A stretch of DNA of 53,603 nt from an uncultured Oxalobacter sp. (GCA_934401755.1 CAKRSU010000011.1:1-53603); one strand, 5' to 3'. Counted from the stretch's first letter, positions 37,835 through 48,179 are shown. Made by a program: numbers and translations. Notes: generated by a model not told the origin, from the letters alone.

Positions 37835-39700
37835 ATGGAAAATAAAAACACAATACATACTCGAGCTATCCAACTACTCCCTGATTTACTCATTTCACAA
37901 ATTGCTGCAGGAGAAGTTATTGAACGGCCATCTGCTGTTATCAAAGAACTATTAGAAAATGCAATTGATGCTAACGCCACAAAAATTGATATTCGACTTG
38001 AAAATGGGGGAATCAAAAGAATCTGTATCACAGATAACGGGCAAGGGATTCCGCATGATCAAATGGCATTAGCTCTAGCAAGACACGCTACATCAAAAAT
38101 TGCTTCACTTCATGATTTAGAAAATGTAATGACTCTTGGTTTTCGAGGGGAGGCTTTAGCTTCTATTGCATCCGTTGCTGATTTAACACTCCGCTCAAAA
38201 ACAATTGATGAACCTCATGCATGGCAAATTTCCAATCATTCAAAAATACCTACTCCAACATCTGGTACTCAAGGAACAACTGTTGATGTCCATGAACTCT
38301 ATGCGAATACTCCCGCTAGACGAAAATTTTTAAAATCGGAACAAACAGAATATGGACATTGCTTAGACGCAGTAGAACGGATTGCTTTAGGAAATCCCAA
38401 TATCCAATTTACTCTTTTGCATAATAATAAAATAACAGCTCGTTTTTTGAGCAATCATATCTCTCAACGAAGTAAAGAGGTCCTAAAAGACGCTTTCGAT
38501 ACAACGATCCCCATTAATGTCGATATTGGAGAAAATCACGACAAATTATCTCTAACAGGATTTATTGGTTTACCAACAGCGTCGCGTTCAAGAAACGATT
38601 TACAATATTTTTATATCAATGGTCGTTTCACTCGCGATAGACTACTTAGTCATGCAGTAAGAGCCGCTTATGAAGATGTTTTGCATGGTAATCGCTTCCC
38701 TGTTTATATTCTCTATTTAAATATAAACCCCGCGAAAGTCGATGTTAACGTACATCCATCAAAGATTGAAGTTCGCTTCAGAGATAACCGTTCTATCCAT
38801 CAATTTATTCAACAAGCCATTTCTCGCACTTTAGCACAGACACTGGCATCAGAACATTTAGATATTCATACCCCTCCAACAACCTTATTAAATACTGAAA
38901 TTTCGCCAACCATTCTTTCTACTAATATCTCTTACCCTTCATTTAACACATTGCAAAATCACGAAACGATTCGTCAAAAACAGCAAGTTGAACAGATAAT
39001 TCCCTCATACGGTCGATTCGTTCAAAATACTTTAAAACAAACTAACCATGATATCAGCCCACTCCCTTTTTCTAGCCAAGATCAAAATAGAAACCAGATA
39101 ACCAATAAAGACTCAATATTTCCTCTTGGCTTTGCTTTAGCTCAATTGCATGACATTTATATATTGGCCCAAAATGAGGATGGATTGATATTAGTTGATA
39201 TGCATGCTGCACACGAAAGAATTGTCTACGAACAACTTAAAACAGCTTTGGATAATAAACAAGTTGCTACACAAGCAATGCTCATTCCTATTTCTTTAAA
39301 AATTACTCAAACTGAAAATGGAATTATTCAAGAATATGAAGCAGAACTAAAAGATCTGGGATTTGATATTTCATTCTTAACACCAACTCATATTGCTATT
39401 CGTGCTATTCCAGCCCTTCTTAAACAAACTGATATGACGGAAGCCTTCCATAAAATGCTTCAAGAATTCGGTACATTTGGCACCTCAAAAATAACCGAAG
39501 AAAATAGAAATCGACAATTAGCGACTATCGCTTGCCATCATGCCGTTCGTGCCAATAGATCCTTAACAATCATTGAAATGAATGCATTATTAAGAAAAAT
39601 GGAACAAACAGAACGTGCCGGCCAATGTAATCATGGAAGACCAACTTGGACACAATTAACGATGAATGAATTAGATCGATTATTCATGCGAGGGCAATGA
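37835..39700 (+). CDS. mutL: DNA mismatch repair protein MutL
   Basis: Mismatch repair ATPase and nicking enzyme. It has 621 residues. The N-terminal GHKL ATPase has IAAGEVIERPSAVIKELLENAIDA, TDNGQGI and GFRGEALASI, with a transducer domain to about residue 330, a Gln/Asn/Ser-rich linker, and a C-terminal dimerisation domain. The C-terminus keeps the endonuclease motif DMHAAHERIVYE (Asp455, Met where Gln is common) and the CNHGRP metal site, so this MutL should nick DNA itself, consistent with organisms that lack MutH. The ATG at 37835 gives the best start; a TTG at 37814 opens the frame 7 codons earlier. In many Proteobacteria miaA follows mutL; here it does not. Confidence 0.95.
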   Translation: MENKNTIHTRAIQLLPDLLISQIAAGEVIERPSAVIKELLENAIDANATKIDIRLENGGIKRICITDNGQGIPHDQMALALARHATSKIASLHDLENVMTLGFRGEALASIASVADLTLRSKTIDEPHAWQISNHSKIPTPTSGTQGTTVDVHELYANTPARRKFLKSEQTEYGHCLDAVERIALGNPNIQFTLLHNNKITARFLSNHISQRSKEVLKDAFDTTIPINVDIGENHDKLSLTGFIGLPTASRSRNDLQYFYINGRFTRDRLLSHAVRAAYEDVLHGNRFPVYILYLNINPAKVDVNVHPSKIEVRFRDNRSIHQFIQQAISRTLAQTLASEHLDIHTPPTTLLNTEISPTILSTNISYPSFNTLQNHETIRQKQQVEQIIPSYGRFVQNTLKQTNHDISPLPFSSQDQNRNQITNKDSIFPLGFALAQLHDIYILAQNEDGLILVDMHAAHERIVYEQLKTALDNKQVATQAMLIPISLKITQTENGIIQEYEAELKDLGFDISFLTPTHIAIRAIPALLKQTDMTEAFHKMLQEFGTFGTSKITEENRNRQLATIACHHAVRANRSLTIIEMNALLRKMEQTERAGQCNHGRPTWTQLTMNELDRLFMRGQ

Positions 39701-39896
39701 TTTTTTACAATTACCATAATATAGGCAACGATTAACTGATCTAAATAATAACTAAACCTAAGAATAAAAATTGATATTGATTTTCTATACTTCATCACAT
39801 TTATCATGACGGATTAAATATACGTTATTAACAACCATGGAAAGCCTCTCTATTTTTTGCGATAATCAATGTATTTACATTTACTATTAGATCGTT

Positions 39897-41447
39897 ATGG
39901 AATGGCTATTTGAACCGGCAACATGGATCGGTCTTATTACGCTTGTCTTCTTAGAAGTGGTTCTTGGAGTGGATAATGTTGTTTTTATTGCCATTCTTGC
40001 AGGGAAGCTACCAAAACATCAACAGACAAAAGCTGAAGTAACAGGTCTTGTCCTAGCAATGGTTATCCGCCTTGCTTTATTAACGGTACTTTCTTGGATG
40101 ACATCTCTAACAGAGCCCTTACTTTCCATTTATCGTTTTTCTTTCTCTGGACGAGATATTATTCTCATCATTGGGGGATTATTTTTACTGTTTAAAGCAT
40201 CCTCAGAACTTCATGAACGGTTAGAAGGCAACATTTCATCTGAAGATAAAAAACAAAATAATGCTGGTTTTTGGGTTGTTGTCATTCAAATTGTTGTTTT
40301 AGATACCATATTTTCACTTGATGCTGTTGTCACCGCAGTTGGTATTGTGTCTCATCTCCCCATAATGATGGCTGCCGTTATCATTTCTATCATTATTATG
40401 ATGTTCATGCTTAAACCTTTAACAGCATTCATGAACCGTCATCAAACGGTAGTTGTTCTTTGCCTTTCTTTTTTATTAATGATCGGATTATCTCTCGTTG
40501 CAAAAGGTATGGAATTTGAAATTCCGGAAGGTTATCTTTATGTGGCGATTGGTTTTTCTCTACTTATCGAATTTTTCAATCAAATTGGAAAACGAAATGC
40601 TGTTAAAAATATGTCAAAAATTCCTCTTCGGGAAAGAACAGCAGATGCTGTTTTGCATCTTTTAGGCGCAAAAAGCAAAACAGACATTACAGAAATAGCA
40701 CCTGAGACTCAAGCTGTCATTAATGCAACACCAGTCTTTGGAGAAAAAGAACGTAATATGGTTTCTGGCGTTTTAACACTAGGCGAAAGATCAATTCGTT
40801 CTATTATGACTCCTCGCAATGATATTGTTTGGATTGATATCACGGACGATGCCGATAATATCCAAAAACAGCTTCGTAGTCTTCCTCACAGTTATTATCC
40901 TATTTGTGAGAAAAAACTCGACTCCTTTAAAGGTATTGCTCGCTCGCAAGATATTGTTGATGATCTCCACCTTCATACCAAAATTAGTAACAGTAACATT
41001 CATGATGCTATTGTTATTCCAGAAGGTGTTGGTGTATTACAAGTTATTGATTTATTCAAATCTACTCGAGGGCAAATGGGATTGGTTGTTGATGAATATG
41101 GCTCAATTGAAGGGCTTGTTACTCCTATTGATATCCTTGAAGCCATTGCGGGAGAATTCCCTGATGAAAATGAATCTCTTGAAATCAAACAATTAGAACA
41201 TAATAGTTGGGAAATTGATGGTGCAACAGACTTATATAGTATTGAACAAACACTCGATATAGATGGACTCATCGATGATGATCAAGAATATTCGACATTA
41301 AATGGCTTTATTCTTGAACGTTTAGGTAAAGTACCCGCCGTTGGTCAAAGTTTTGATTATGAAAATTTCCATTTTGAAGTTATCCAAATGGATGGACAAC
41401 GCATTGAAAGTGTCAAAATAACGAAATTAGATCCAAGCAATGCTTGA
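39897..41447 (+). CDS. TerC-family membrane protein with CBS and CorC/HlyC domains
   Basis: A 516-residue YoaE/YegH-type protein. Residues 1-250 form a TerC-like membrane domain with about seven helices and the acidic motifs VVLGVDNVVFIAILA and VVLDTIFSLDAVVTA. Then two CBS domains (about 290-410, starting RSIMTPRNDIVWIDI) and a C-terminal transporter-associated CorC_HlyC domain (about 430-510, with YSTLNGFILERLGKVP) follow. TerC proteins are tied to manganese export and metal loading of secreted enzymes, and CBS domains usually sense adenylates. It is a single gene between mutL and the alanine symporter. The exact role is unproven. Confidence 0.9.
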   Translation: MEWLFEPATWIGLITLVFLEVVLGVDNVVFIAILAGKLPKHQQTKAEVTGLVLAMVIRLALLTVLSWMTSLTEPLLSIYRFSFSGRDIILIIGGLFLLFKASSELHERLEGNISSEDKKQNNAGFWVVVIQIVVLDTIFSLDAVVTAVGIVSHLPIMMAAVIISIIIMMFMLKPLTAFMNRHQTVVVLCLSFLLMIGLSLVAKGMEFEIPEGYLYVAIGFSLLIEFFNQIGKRNAVKNMSKIPLRERTADAVLHLLGAKSKTDITEIAPETQAVINATPVFGEKERNMVSGVLTLGERSIRSIMTPRNDIVWIDITDDADNIQKQLRSLPHSYYPICEKKLDSFKGIARSQDIVDDLHLHTKISNSNIHDAIVIPEGVGVLQVIDLFKSTRGQMGLVVDEYGSIEGLVTPIDILEAIAGEFPDENESLEIKQLEHNSWEIDGATDLYSIEQTLDIDGLIDDDQEYSTLNGFILERLGKVPAVGQSFDYENFHFEVIQMDGQRIESVKITKLDPSNA

Positions 41448-41570
41448 TTTAACTTTCCCATTTCATAGAAATTCTGTATATTTTTACTTTTTCACGATCT
41501 AGGTCTCTTTATATATTGACTCTGTCATAAATGATGTAGTTCTATCGATAACTTACAGAGTATTGTCATT

Positions 41571-42920
41571 ATGGAATTTTTCCAACAAATCATCCAACAA
41601 ATCAACACCATTATTAGCGGTCCTATTTTGCTCCCTCTTCTTGCTGGAACAGGTCTTTTTCTAACACTAGGATTTCGTTTTATCATTCAACGTCGTGTCT
41701 TTTATGCCATTAAAATGATGTGGCAAGGTCGTATCGCTAGTGATAAAGCGGGTGATATTTCACCATTTAATGCCTTAATGACTTCTCTTGCAGCAACGGT
41801 TGGAACAGGAAATATCGCAGGCGTTGCGACAGCGATTTTCTTAGGTGGGCCTGGGGCTCTTTTTTGGATGTGGATGGTTGCATTGCTTGGTATGTCTACA
41901 AAATATGCTGAAGGACTTCTTGCCGTACAATACCGAGAAAAAGATGCCAATGGTAATTATGTTGGTGGTCCTATGTACTATATTAGAAAAGGACTCGGTG
42001 AACGTTGGAAGTGGCTGGCATTCTTCTTTGCGCTTTTTGGTATGTTAGCCGGTGCTGGTATTGGAAATACGGTGCAATCAAATTCCATTGCAGAAGTTCT
42101 TGAACACTCATTCGGCATTAATCCGATTTTAACTGGCATTGTTACCATGATCTTTGTCGGCCTTGTTCTTCTTGGTGGCATTAAACGCATTGGTGATGTT
42201 GCTGGAAAACTTGTTCCTTTTATGGCGGCGGCCTATCTGCTCTCTGGAATGGTTATTCTTATTTTAAATATTACTGAAATCCCTTCTGCCATTTTAACAA
42301 TCATTGAAGGCGCATTTACTTCCCAATCTGCAACCGGTGGTTTTGCAGGAGCAACTGTTTGGGCAACGATCCGTTTTGGCATTGCAAGAGGCATTTTTTC
42401 CAATGAATCAGGTATGGGCAGTTCTCCCATTGCTCATGCTTCAGCTCAAACAGACGATCCTGTTAAACAAGGAACGATTGCCATGCTCGGGACTTTCATT
42501 GATACTTTGATTATCTGTTCAATAACAGGATTAGTTATTGTTATCACGGGAGCTTGGACAAGTGGCAAAAATGGCGCTGCAATGTCTGCCATTGCTTTTG
42601 AAACTGCATTACCCGGACTTGGAGAAAATGTGGTTAGTTTTGGTCTTGCGCTTTTTGCTCTAACCACGATCATTGGCTGGAGTTATTATAGTGAAAAATG
42701 CACTCAATATTTGTTTGGAGTAAAATCGATCAAATGGTTTCGACTGATTTGGGTATTGATTATCCCGACAGGAACATTGCCTTTCGTCAATCTTGAGGCA
42801 TTATGGTCATTAGCCGATCTATTGAATGCATTAATGGCAATCCCTAATTTAATTGCATTGCTTCTTCTTTCTCCCGTATTATTTAAAATCACAAGAGACT
42901 ATTGGACGAATAAAAATTAG
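41571..42920 (+). CDS. Alanine/glycine:cation symporter, AGCS family
   Basis: Sodium- or proton-coupled amino acid importer of 449 residues with about eleven helices. Family motifs are intact: the N-terminal GPILLPLLAGTGLFLTLGFR, FNALMTSLAATVGTGNIAGVA, GGPMYYIRKGLGERWKWLA and FSNESGMGSSPIAHA. It is a single gene ending in a perfect 15-bp hairpin shared with the convergent hldD. It fits a serine/alanine-consuming metabolism together with sdaAA/sdaAB. Confidence 0.93.
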   Translation: MEFFQQIIQQINTIISGPILLPLLAGTGLFLTLGFRFIIQRRVFYAIKMMWQGRIASDKAGDISPFNALMTSLAATVGTGNIAGVATAIFLGGPGALFWMWMVALLGMSTKYAEGLLAVQYREKDANGNYVGGPMYYIRKGLGERWKWLAFFFALFGMLAGAGIGNTVQSNSIAEVLEHSFGINPILTGIVTMIFVGLVLLGGIKRIGDVAGKLVPFMAAAYLLSGMVILILNITEIPSAILTIIEGAFTSQSATGGFAGATVWATIRFGIARGIFSNESGMGSSPIAHASAQTDDPVKQGTIAMLGTFIDTLIICSITGLVIVITGAWTSGKNGAAMSAIAFETALPGLGENVVSFGLALFALTTIIGWSYYSEKCTQYLFGVKSIKWFRLIWVLIIPTGTLPFVNLEALWSLADLLNALMAIPNLIALLLLSPVLFKITRDYWTNKN

Positions 42921-42996
42921 ATATTAGCTTAGATAGACATCAAATTTATCTATTTTAATGATCAGTAAAAAATCTATTCAATAAAAATATTGAAGC

Positions 42997-43033
42997 GTTA
43001 ATTGTCACTTTGTTTGCTAAAGTGACAATTAAC
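42997..43033. terminator. 15-bp hairpin between convergent genes
   Basis: GTTAATTGTCACTTT (42997-43011) and AAAGTGACAATTAAC (43019-43033) are perfect complements with a 7-base loop. They lie between the stops of the amino acid symporter and hldD, so the hairpin probably ends transcription from both sides, though no long T run follows on either strand. Confidence 0.75.
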
Positions 43034-43079
43034 ATTTTGATTGCAACTAATATTTTTGAATTCTATTAACCAATCAAAA

Positions 43080-44054
43080 CTATTCCAAAAAAGAGTCACT
43101 CTTCATCAAATAATTTCTAATGTAATCAGCAACGCCTTGTTCTAAAGTATAAAATGGAATGTTATATCCTACTTTTTCTTTCCATCCCATTTCTGCTTCG
43201 GTGAAATACTGGTATTTACCCTTTAGTTGCTTTGGCATCTCAAAATATTCAATAACAGGTGGTTTCTCTAAAGCAGCATAAACAGCATAGGCAAGATCAT
43301 TCCAAGACCTTGCTTTACCTGAACCTATATTTAAAATGCCATTAACTTCTGGATGTTTTAGTAACCACCACAAAACATTGACACAATCCTTAACATAAAC
43401 AAAGTCTCGTTTGGATTCTCCATCACCGTAGTCTGGATGATCAGATTTAAATAATCTAATCGGCAAGCCTTGCTGGATATCCGCATAGACTTTACAAATA
43501 ACGCTTTTCATATCACCTTTGTGATATTCGTTGGGACCATAAACGTTGAAAAATTTCACACTAGCAATCGTGTTTATTCGTCCCTCTTTTATCGCCCATA
43601 AATCAAATAGTTGCTTAGACCATCCATACGCATTTAAAGGTCGAAGTTTTAATGCTGTTTCAATGCTGTCTGAAAATCCCTGCTCGCCACTTCCATATGT
43701 TGCCGCACTGCTTGCATTGATAAACCGAATGCCTCTTTCCATCGCACGCTTACATAGCATTTTGCTATATTTAACGTTATTTTCCATTAAAAAATCGACA
43801 TTTCGTTCTGTTGTCGATGAGCATGCACCTAAATGGATAATCCCTTCTATTTGTTTAGGCAATCGATCTTCTTCCATCATCTGTCGAAAAGTATCTCGAT
43901 GCAAATATTCGCTAAATTCTCTATTTACCAGATTTTTCCATTTTTCACTGGACGCTAAGTTATCCACAATAAGAATGTCTTTTATGCCTTCTTGATTCAA
44001 TTTCCAAACCATGGCACTCCCAATAAATCCTGCGCCTCCTGTCACTATATACAT
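43080..44054 (-). CDS. hldD: ADP-L-glycero-D-manno-heptose 6-epimerase
   Basis: Makes the ADP-L,D-heptose used in the lipopolysaccharide inner core. It is an extended short-chain reductase of 324 residues. The NAD(P) fold starts MYIVTGGAGFIGSAM; SSAATYG and YGWSKQLFD provide the catalytic Ser/Thr, Tyr and Lys; VKFFNVYGPNEYHKGDM is diagnostic for the epimerase. A good ribosome site (AGGAG, 6 bases) precedes the ATG. It implies a heptose-containing LPS. No other LPS genes are beside it. Confidence 0.93.
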   Translation of the reverse strand: MYIVTGGAGFIGSAMVWKLNQEGIKDILIVDNLASSEKWKNLVNREFSEYLHRDTFRQMMEEDRLPKQIEGIIHLGACSSTTERNVDFLMENNVKYSKMLCKRAMERGIRFINASSAATYGSGEQGFSDSIETALKLRPLNAYGWSKQLFDLWAIKEGRINTIASVKFFNVYGPNEYHKGDMKSVICKVYADIQQGLPIRLFKSDHPDYGDGESKRDFVYVKDCVNVLWWLLKHPEVNGILNIGSGKARSWNDLAYAVYAALEKPPVIEYFEMPKQLKGKYQYFTEAEMGWKEKVGYNIPFYTLEQGVADYIRNYLMKSDSFLE

Positions 44055-44425
44055 TTAAATTCTCCTGAAAAAATCTAATATTGATATGACTTATTCTACA
44101 TTCAATACTTCACTTACTGGAATGATGACGAACAAATAAGAATTAAAAATATGAAAATACCCTATTTTGGATTTTCTCACCAAATCCTAAACATTCAATT
44201 TTGTCCTTTTTAAAATTAATGCAACCATTAAATCGGATAGCTCCTAAATTGAGATTAAAAAGTTCTATCAATCAACACACATGAAAATTTCCTAATTTAT
44301 TTCGCAACATAAAATCTTTCTATTGCTATCTGACTTGAGTTTGTTGAACTTTTTATCTGCTACATAAGGCTTCGAAAACAGGACTAAAGATACTGATTGA
44401 AAATATTACAATTTATCCAAAACAA
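44055..44425. other. Intergenic stretch without recognisable gene
   Basis: About 370 AT-rich bases between the start of hldD and the end of a small exported protein, both on the minus strand. I see no open frame with coding character, tRNA or strong hairpin. The end next to hldD must hold its promoter: TAGAAT at about 44075-44090 on the minus strand is a weak -10 candidate. Confidence 0.5.
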
Positions 44426-44890
44426 TTAAGGCACAATATATTTGCCTTGATAATTTTGTCGATATTCTCGTTGACGAGTATTTTGCCGATGTCTAAATTG
44501 ATATATCATTTTTTGCCCTTCACAACTAACAGGCTTTAGATAAATATTTTGAAGTTGTATCAACCGGTTATTTCTAGCAAATTGATGATTGATTTCTTTT
44601 ATTTCGTTAGGATATAAAACATGTGATAACAGCTGTTCATCAATTTGTTTTTGAGTCAACATCATCGCTGGAATAACATTTTCCACGGGCTTTTTCCCAA
44701 AAAACAACAAAACACTGTCTATTATTGATTGTATAAAATGAGGCATTTGCTCTTGTGTTAACTGATATTCATAATCAGGCAATGGCATTTCTTCAATTTT
44801 CCGCTGCGATGACCAATTCAAATCCGATGCGAATAGCACTGAACTTGGCATCAACATCACTATCAGAACACCCCAAAAAAATCGCTTCAT
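44426..44890 (-). CDS. Small exported protein of unknown function
   Basis: A 154-residue protein with a clear signal peptide (MKRFFWGVLIVMLMPSSVLFA, cleavage near FAS-D). The mature part is hydrophilic, with two patches rich in Gln and Arg, and ends in a basic tail (RHRQNTRQREYRQNY). A single cysteine is in the mature part. I recognise no family. The ATG at 44890 is preferred over the GTG one codon earlier. It is flanked by long non-coding DNA on both sides, so it is a single-gene unit. Confidence 0.7.
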   Translation of the reverse strand: MKRFFWGVLIVMLMPSSVLFASDLNWSSQRKIEEMPLPDYEYQLTQEQMPHFIQSIIDSVLLFFGKKPVENVIPAMMLTQKQIDEQLLSHVLYPNEIKEINHQFARNNRLIQLQNIYLKPVSCEGQKMIYQFRHRQNTRQREYRQNYQGKYIVP

Positions 44891-45079
44891 CACAATAAAT
44901 GCAATATTTTTTAACTATTTAAATAATAATATGCCATTATGGCTTTTTACTTTAACATTAAAGTACTCCATCAAATACTTTGATCAATACGATTATTCAC
45001 TAATCATCCTAACCATACTAAAATACTGAGTATATCGCGTATTTTTGTAATTATTTTCTGATATAAAGGATTTTTATTA

Positions 45080-46204
45080 ATGGATTGGCACTACATTCAA
45101 CCAGTCAACATCCATTTTGGTAATGGCATGCTATCTTGTCTAGCAGAAGAAATCCATAAAATTGATGGAAAGCGGGGTATTCTTGTTACGTCTTCTTCTT
45201 TTGTTGAAAATGGTTTAGTGAAACGTCTATGCCATGAGAATCCTAAAACGATTACAACCATATTCAGTGAAGTTTCTCCCAATACCGATATTAATGAGTG
45301 TGATACTTGTTCTTCCCTTATTCGAAAAAATAAATGTGATTTTGTCATTGCCTTAGGTGGCGGCAGTGTCATTGACTGCGCGAAAGCAGCTGCTGTATTC
45401 TGTTTAGATAACATTCCAACTCAAGCCTACTTTGAAGGAACTGCGCCATTACCCGCAAAAAAACTACCATTGATTGCTATTCCCACAACCGCAGGAACGG
45501 GCAGTGAAGTCACTCGAGTAACTGTTCTAATGGATCACTCTAAAGGTATTAAAGCCCCATTAAAAGCACCTGTATTCTATCCTACAACAGCAATCGTTGA
45601 CCCAGAACTTACTTACACACTCCCCAAATATATGACAGCTTGTACTGGAATGGATGCGCTTTGTCATGCCATTGAAGCGTACTGGAATATCAACCATCAT
45701 CCTATTTCAGATGCACTCGCTTTCCATGCCGCTAATCTAGCTGTCAAATATCTTGAACAAGCTTGTTTCGAACCTCACTCTCCTATTGCTCGTGAAAAAA
45801 TGGCAGAAGCGTCACTAACGGCAGGAATGGCTTTTACACTGACAGGAACAACTTCTGTTCATGCCTGCTCCTATCCGTTAGGTTCTCTACTAGACATTCC
45901 TCATGGAGAAGCATGTGGTCTTACCATTGATCGTTTTATGAAAATCAATGCAGAAGCCGATCAAAACGGTCGACTCAAACGATTAGCCCGAGCAATGGGA
46001 TTTAATGACGTTGAAACTGTTGCTGATGCGATTACAGAACTAAAATTTAGAATAGGCCTCAAAAATGACTTAACAAGTTTTAATCTAACGGATGGACAGA
46101 TTGAACAGCTCGTCAAAGGAAGTCAACACTCAAATCTTAAAAATAACCCTGTCCCAATTACAGCAGATACATTACGTTCGGTTTATCGCAGTATGGTCAT
46201 CTAA
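45080..46204 (+). CDS. Iron-containing alcohol dehydrogenase
   Basis: Group III metal-dependent NAD(P)+ alcohol dehydrogenase of 374 residues. The nucleotide-binding loop ALGGGSVIDCAKAAAV and AIPTTAGTGSEVTRV are present. Iron ligands fit the family: Asp and His of GMDALCHAIEAYW and the two His of HACSYPLGSLLDIPHGEA. An AAGGA site lies 10 bases before the ATG. Members oxidise or reduce varied alcohols and aldehydes (1,3-propanediol, butanol, lactaldehyde); the substrate is not evident. It is a single gene, convergent with the EamA pair. Confidence 0.9.
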   Translation: MDWHYIQPVNIHFGNGMLSCLAEEIHKIDGKRGILVTSSSFVENGLVKRLCHENPKTITTIFSEVSPNTDINECDTCSSLIRKNKCDFVIALGGGSVIDCAKAAAVFCLDNIPTQAYFEGTAPLPAKKLPLIAIPTTAGTGSEVTRVTVLMDHSKGIKAPLKAPVFYPTTAIVDPELTYTLPKYMTACTGMDALCHAIEAYWNINHHPISDALAFHAANLAVKYLEQACFEPHSPIAREKMAEASLTAGMAFTLTGTTSVHACSYPLGSLLDIPHGEACGLTIDRFMKINAEADQNGRLKRLARAMGFNDVETVADAITELKFRIGLKNDLTSFNLTDGQIEQLVKGSQHSNLKNNPVPITADTLRSVYRSMVI

Positions 46205-46242
46205 TTCATCACTAGATAAATCACACAATTATCAATTGCCAA

Positions 46243-47139
46243 TTATCTATTTGCGACTTTATTTTTAAACGCATCTTTAATAATAATGAGTAAAACGGCA
46301 GCCATTATAAGAATGATACCTCCGACTAACCGCAATGTGAATTTTTCATGAAAAACTAACACGCCAATTAAAACAGCAGTAAGTGGCTCTAATGCTCCCA
46401 TGATTGCCGTAGGAGTTGATCCAATTTCCTTGATGGCTATGGTAATTAAAACAACTGAAATAACGGTCGATATGACCGCAAGAATCGATACATATCCCCA
46501 CATTTCAGGCGTTTCTAACCATTGAATATAATTATCAGGTGAAATCAAAGAATAAATAATGACGACCATCAAAGCAAAAACAAGCACATAAAATGTAATT
46601 TTCACAGGAGAATGATTAACTGGCATTTTATTCGTAACAATGATGTAAACCGCATATGTAAAAGATGCAAATAAAACAAAAGCCATGCCAACAGCATCTA
46701 ATACAACATTCCCATCTCCCTGATACAAAAGTACAATACCCCCTAAGGATAAGAAAATGGCAATCATTGTACTAAGAGAGGTCTGTTCTTTAAATAAAAC
46801 CGCCATCATAACAGCAACAATAACGGGATAAATAAAAAGAATCGTAGAAGCAATACCTGCTTCCATATAATTAAAACTAATAAATAATCCTAGTGATGAA
46901 AGACTAAAAAGAATCCCTAAAGCGGCCAATACACATAATTCTTTTTTTGTTATCGAAAAAGATTCTCGCTGAAAGATAAGAATGCCGCCCAAAATGATAA
47001 TCGCAATCGCGAAACGATAGAAAAGCATTGAACCCGTTGTAATTCCCAATGCTTTCAGACCTAAAGCCCCTAAAGGATTTGTGCCATAACTAATTGCCGC
47101 AACAATGCCACAAATTGAACCTTTAATTTTCGAACTCAT
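46243..47139 (-). CDS. EamA-type DMT transporter (second of a tandem pair)
   Basis: A 298-residue membrane protein with ten hydrophobic helices in two EamA repeats, of the drug/metabolite transporter superfamily. It is clearly similar along its whole length to the gene just upstream (shared PLGALGL, KRESF/QRESF, YPV, LYQGD, SPTAIMGALEPLTAV motifs), so the two arose by tandem duplication. The substrate is unknown; relatives export amino acids or other metabolites. It lies 42 bases after its twin and is convergent with the alcohol dehydrogenase. Confidence 0.88.
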   Translation of the reverse strand: MSSKIKGSICGIVAAISYGTNPLGALGLKALGITTGSMLFYRFAIAIIILGGILIFQRESFSITKKELCVLAALGILFSLSSLGLFISFNYMEAGIASTILFIYPVIVAVMMAVLFKEQTSLSTMIAIFLSLGGIVLLYQGDGNVVLDAVGMAFVLFASFTYAVYIIVTNKMPVNHSPVKITFYVLVFALMVVIIYSLISPDNYIQWLETPEMWGYVSILAVISTVISVVLITIAIKEIGSTPTAIMGALEPLTAVLIGVLVFHEKFTLRLVGGIILIMAAVLLIIIKDAFKNKVANR

Positions 47140-47181
47140 TATTTACAAACGCACCAAATTCAAATTCATTTTTATTTAATT

Positions 47182-48096
47182 TTAGGATACTGAAGAGATT
47201 TCTTTTTGAATCCTTTTTTCCTTTTGATTTTTGGCAAAAATAATAACTAAAACTGAAGCGATAATAAGAAGGATTCCCAACAGAATTTGGATTGTAAATG
47301 CTTCACCAAACATCAATACCCCAATCATAACAGCACTAACTGGTTCTAAAGCGCCCATAACAGCCGTTGGTGTCGATCCAATATCTCTAATGGCAACTGT
47401 CATTAAAACCAACGCCAATACCGTCGGTACGAGTCCCATAAATAATGCATATCCCCACATCGCTGGCGTGGTTAGCCATTGTATCTCTTGATTCTGATCG
47501 ATTAAAGAATGGGCGTATACCATAAAAATTGATATCACTGAAACATAAAATGTCATCTTTAACGCAGAAATATCAATTTCTGTCTTATTAATTATAATGA
47601 TATAGAGTGCATTGAAAAAAGCAGCAAACATAACTAAAACAACACCTGTTGTATTCAATATATTGCCACTATCTCCTTGATATAACAACGCAATACCAGC
47701 TAAAGAAAGTATAATTGATCCTGTTGTTAATAATGTGATTTTTTCTTTGAAAAAAAGAGCCATAATAATAGCAACCATAACAGGATAAACAAAAATCAAC
47801 GTTGAAGCAATACCTGCATCGATATAATGAAAACTAATAAACATCAATAATGATGTTAGACAAAAAATAATTCCTAAAATAAAAACAATAGGCATTTCTT
47901 TCCGTTTAAGCGAAAAAGATTCCCGCTTAATTAACATCACTCCCATTAAAATTAAAGATGCTAATAAAAAACGAAAAAAAAGCACTGTATGCGAATTAAT
48001 TCCTAATTCATAAAGCCCTAAAGCTCCTAATGGATTACACCCATAAAATGCAGCACCAGCGATACCACAAATTGTTCCTCTCAACTTTGGATTCAT
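47182..48096 (-). CDS. EamA-type DMT transporter (first of a tandem pair)
   Basis: A 304-residue ten-helix transporter, paralogue of the gene that follows. Each half carries an EamA domain; the second includes GSTPTAVMGALEPVSAVMIG. The C-terminus is basic (KNQKEKRIQKEI) as expected for a cytoplasmic end. Duplication with both copies kept may mean heterodimer formation or different substrates. It lies about 80 bases after the CstA-type gene on the same strand and might share its transcript. Confidence 0.88.
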   Translation of the reverse strand: MNPKLRGTICGIAGAAFYGCNPLGALGLYELGINSHTVLFFRFLLASLILMGVMLIKRESFSLKRKEMPIVFILGIIFCLTSLLMFISFHYIDAGIASTLIFVYPVMVAIIMALFFKEKITLLTTGSIILSLAGIALLYQGDSGNILNTTGVVLVMFAAFFNALYIIIINKTEIDISALKMTFYVSVISIFMVYAHSLIDQNQEIQWLTTPAMWGYALFMGLVPTVLALVLMTVAIRDIGSTPTAVMGALEPVSAVMIGVLMFGEAFTIQILLGILLIIASVLVIIFAKNQKEKRIQKEISSVS

Positions 48097-48179
48097 TATT
48101 CCAACCTATAATTGCTTAAGTAATTTTCACTTCTTACAATAAAATTAAACAATATTTAGAAACAATTCAAAAATATTTT

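Noticed and set aside
41460..41570. Promoter for the amino acid symporter around TTGACT near 41516
   Set aside because: The matching -10 box at the right distance is poor, so I could not support it.
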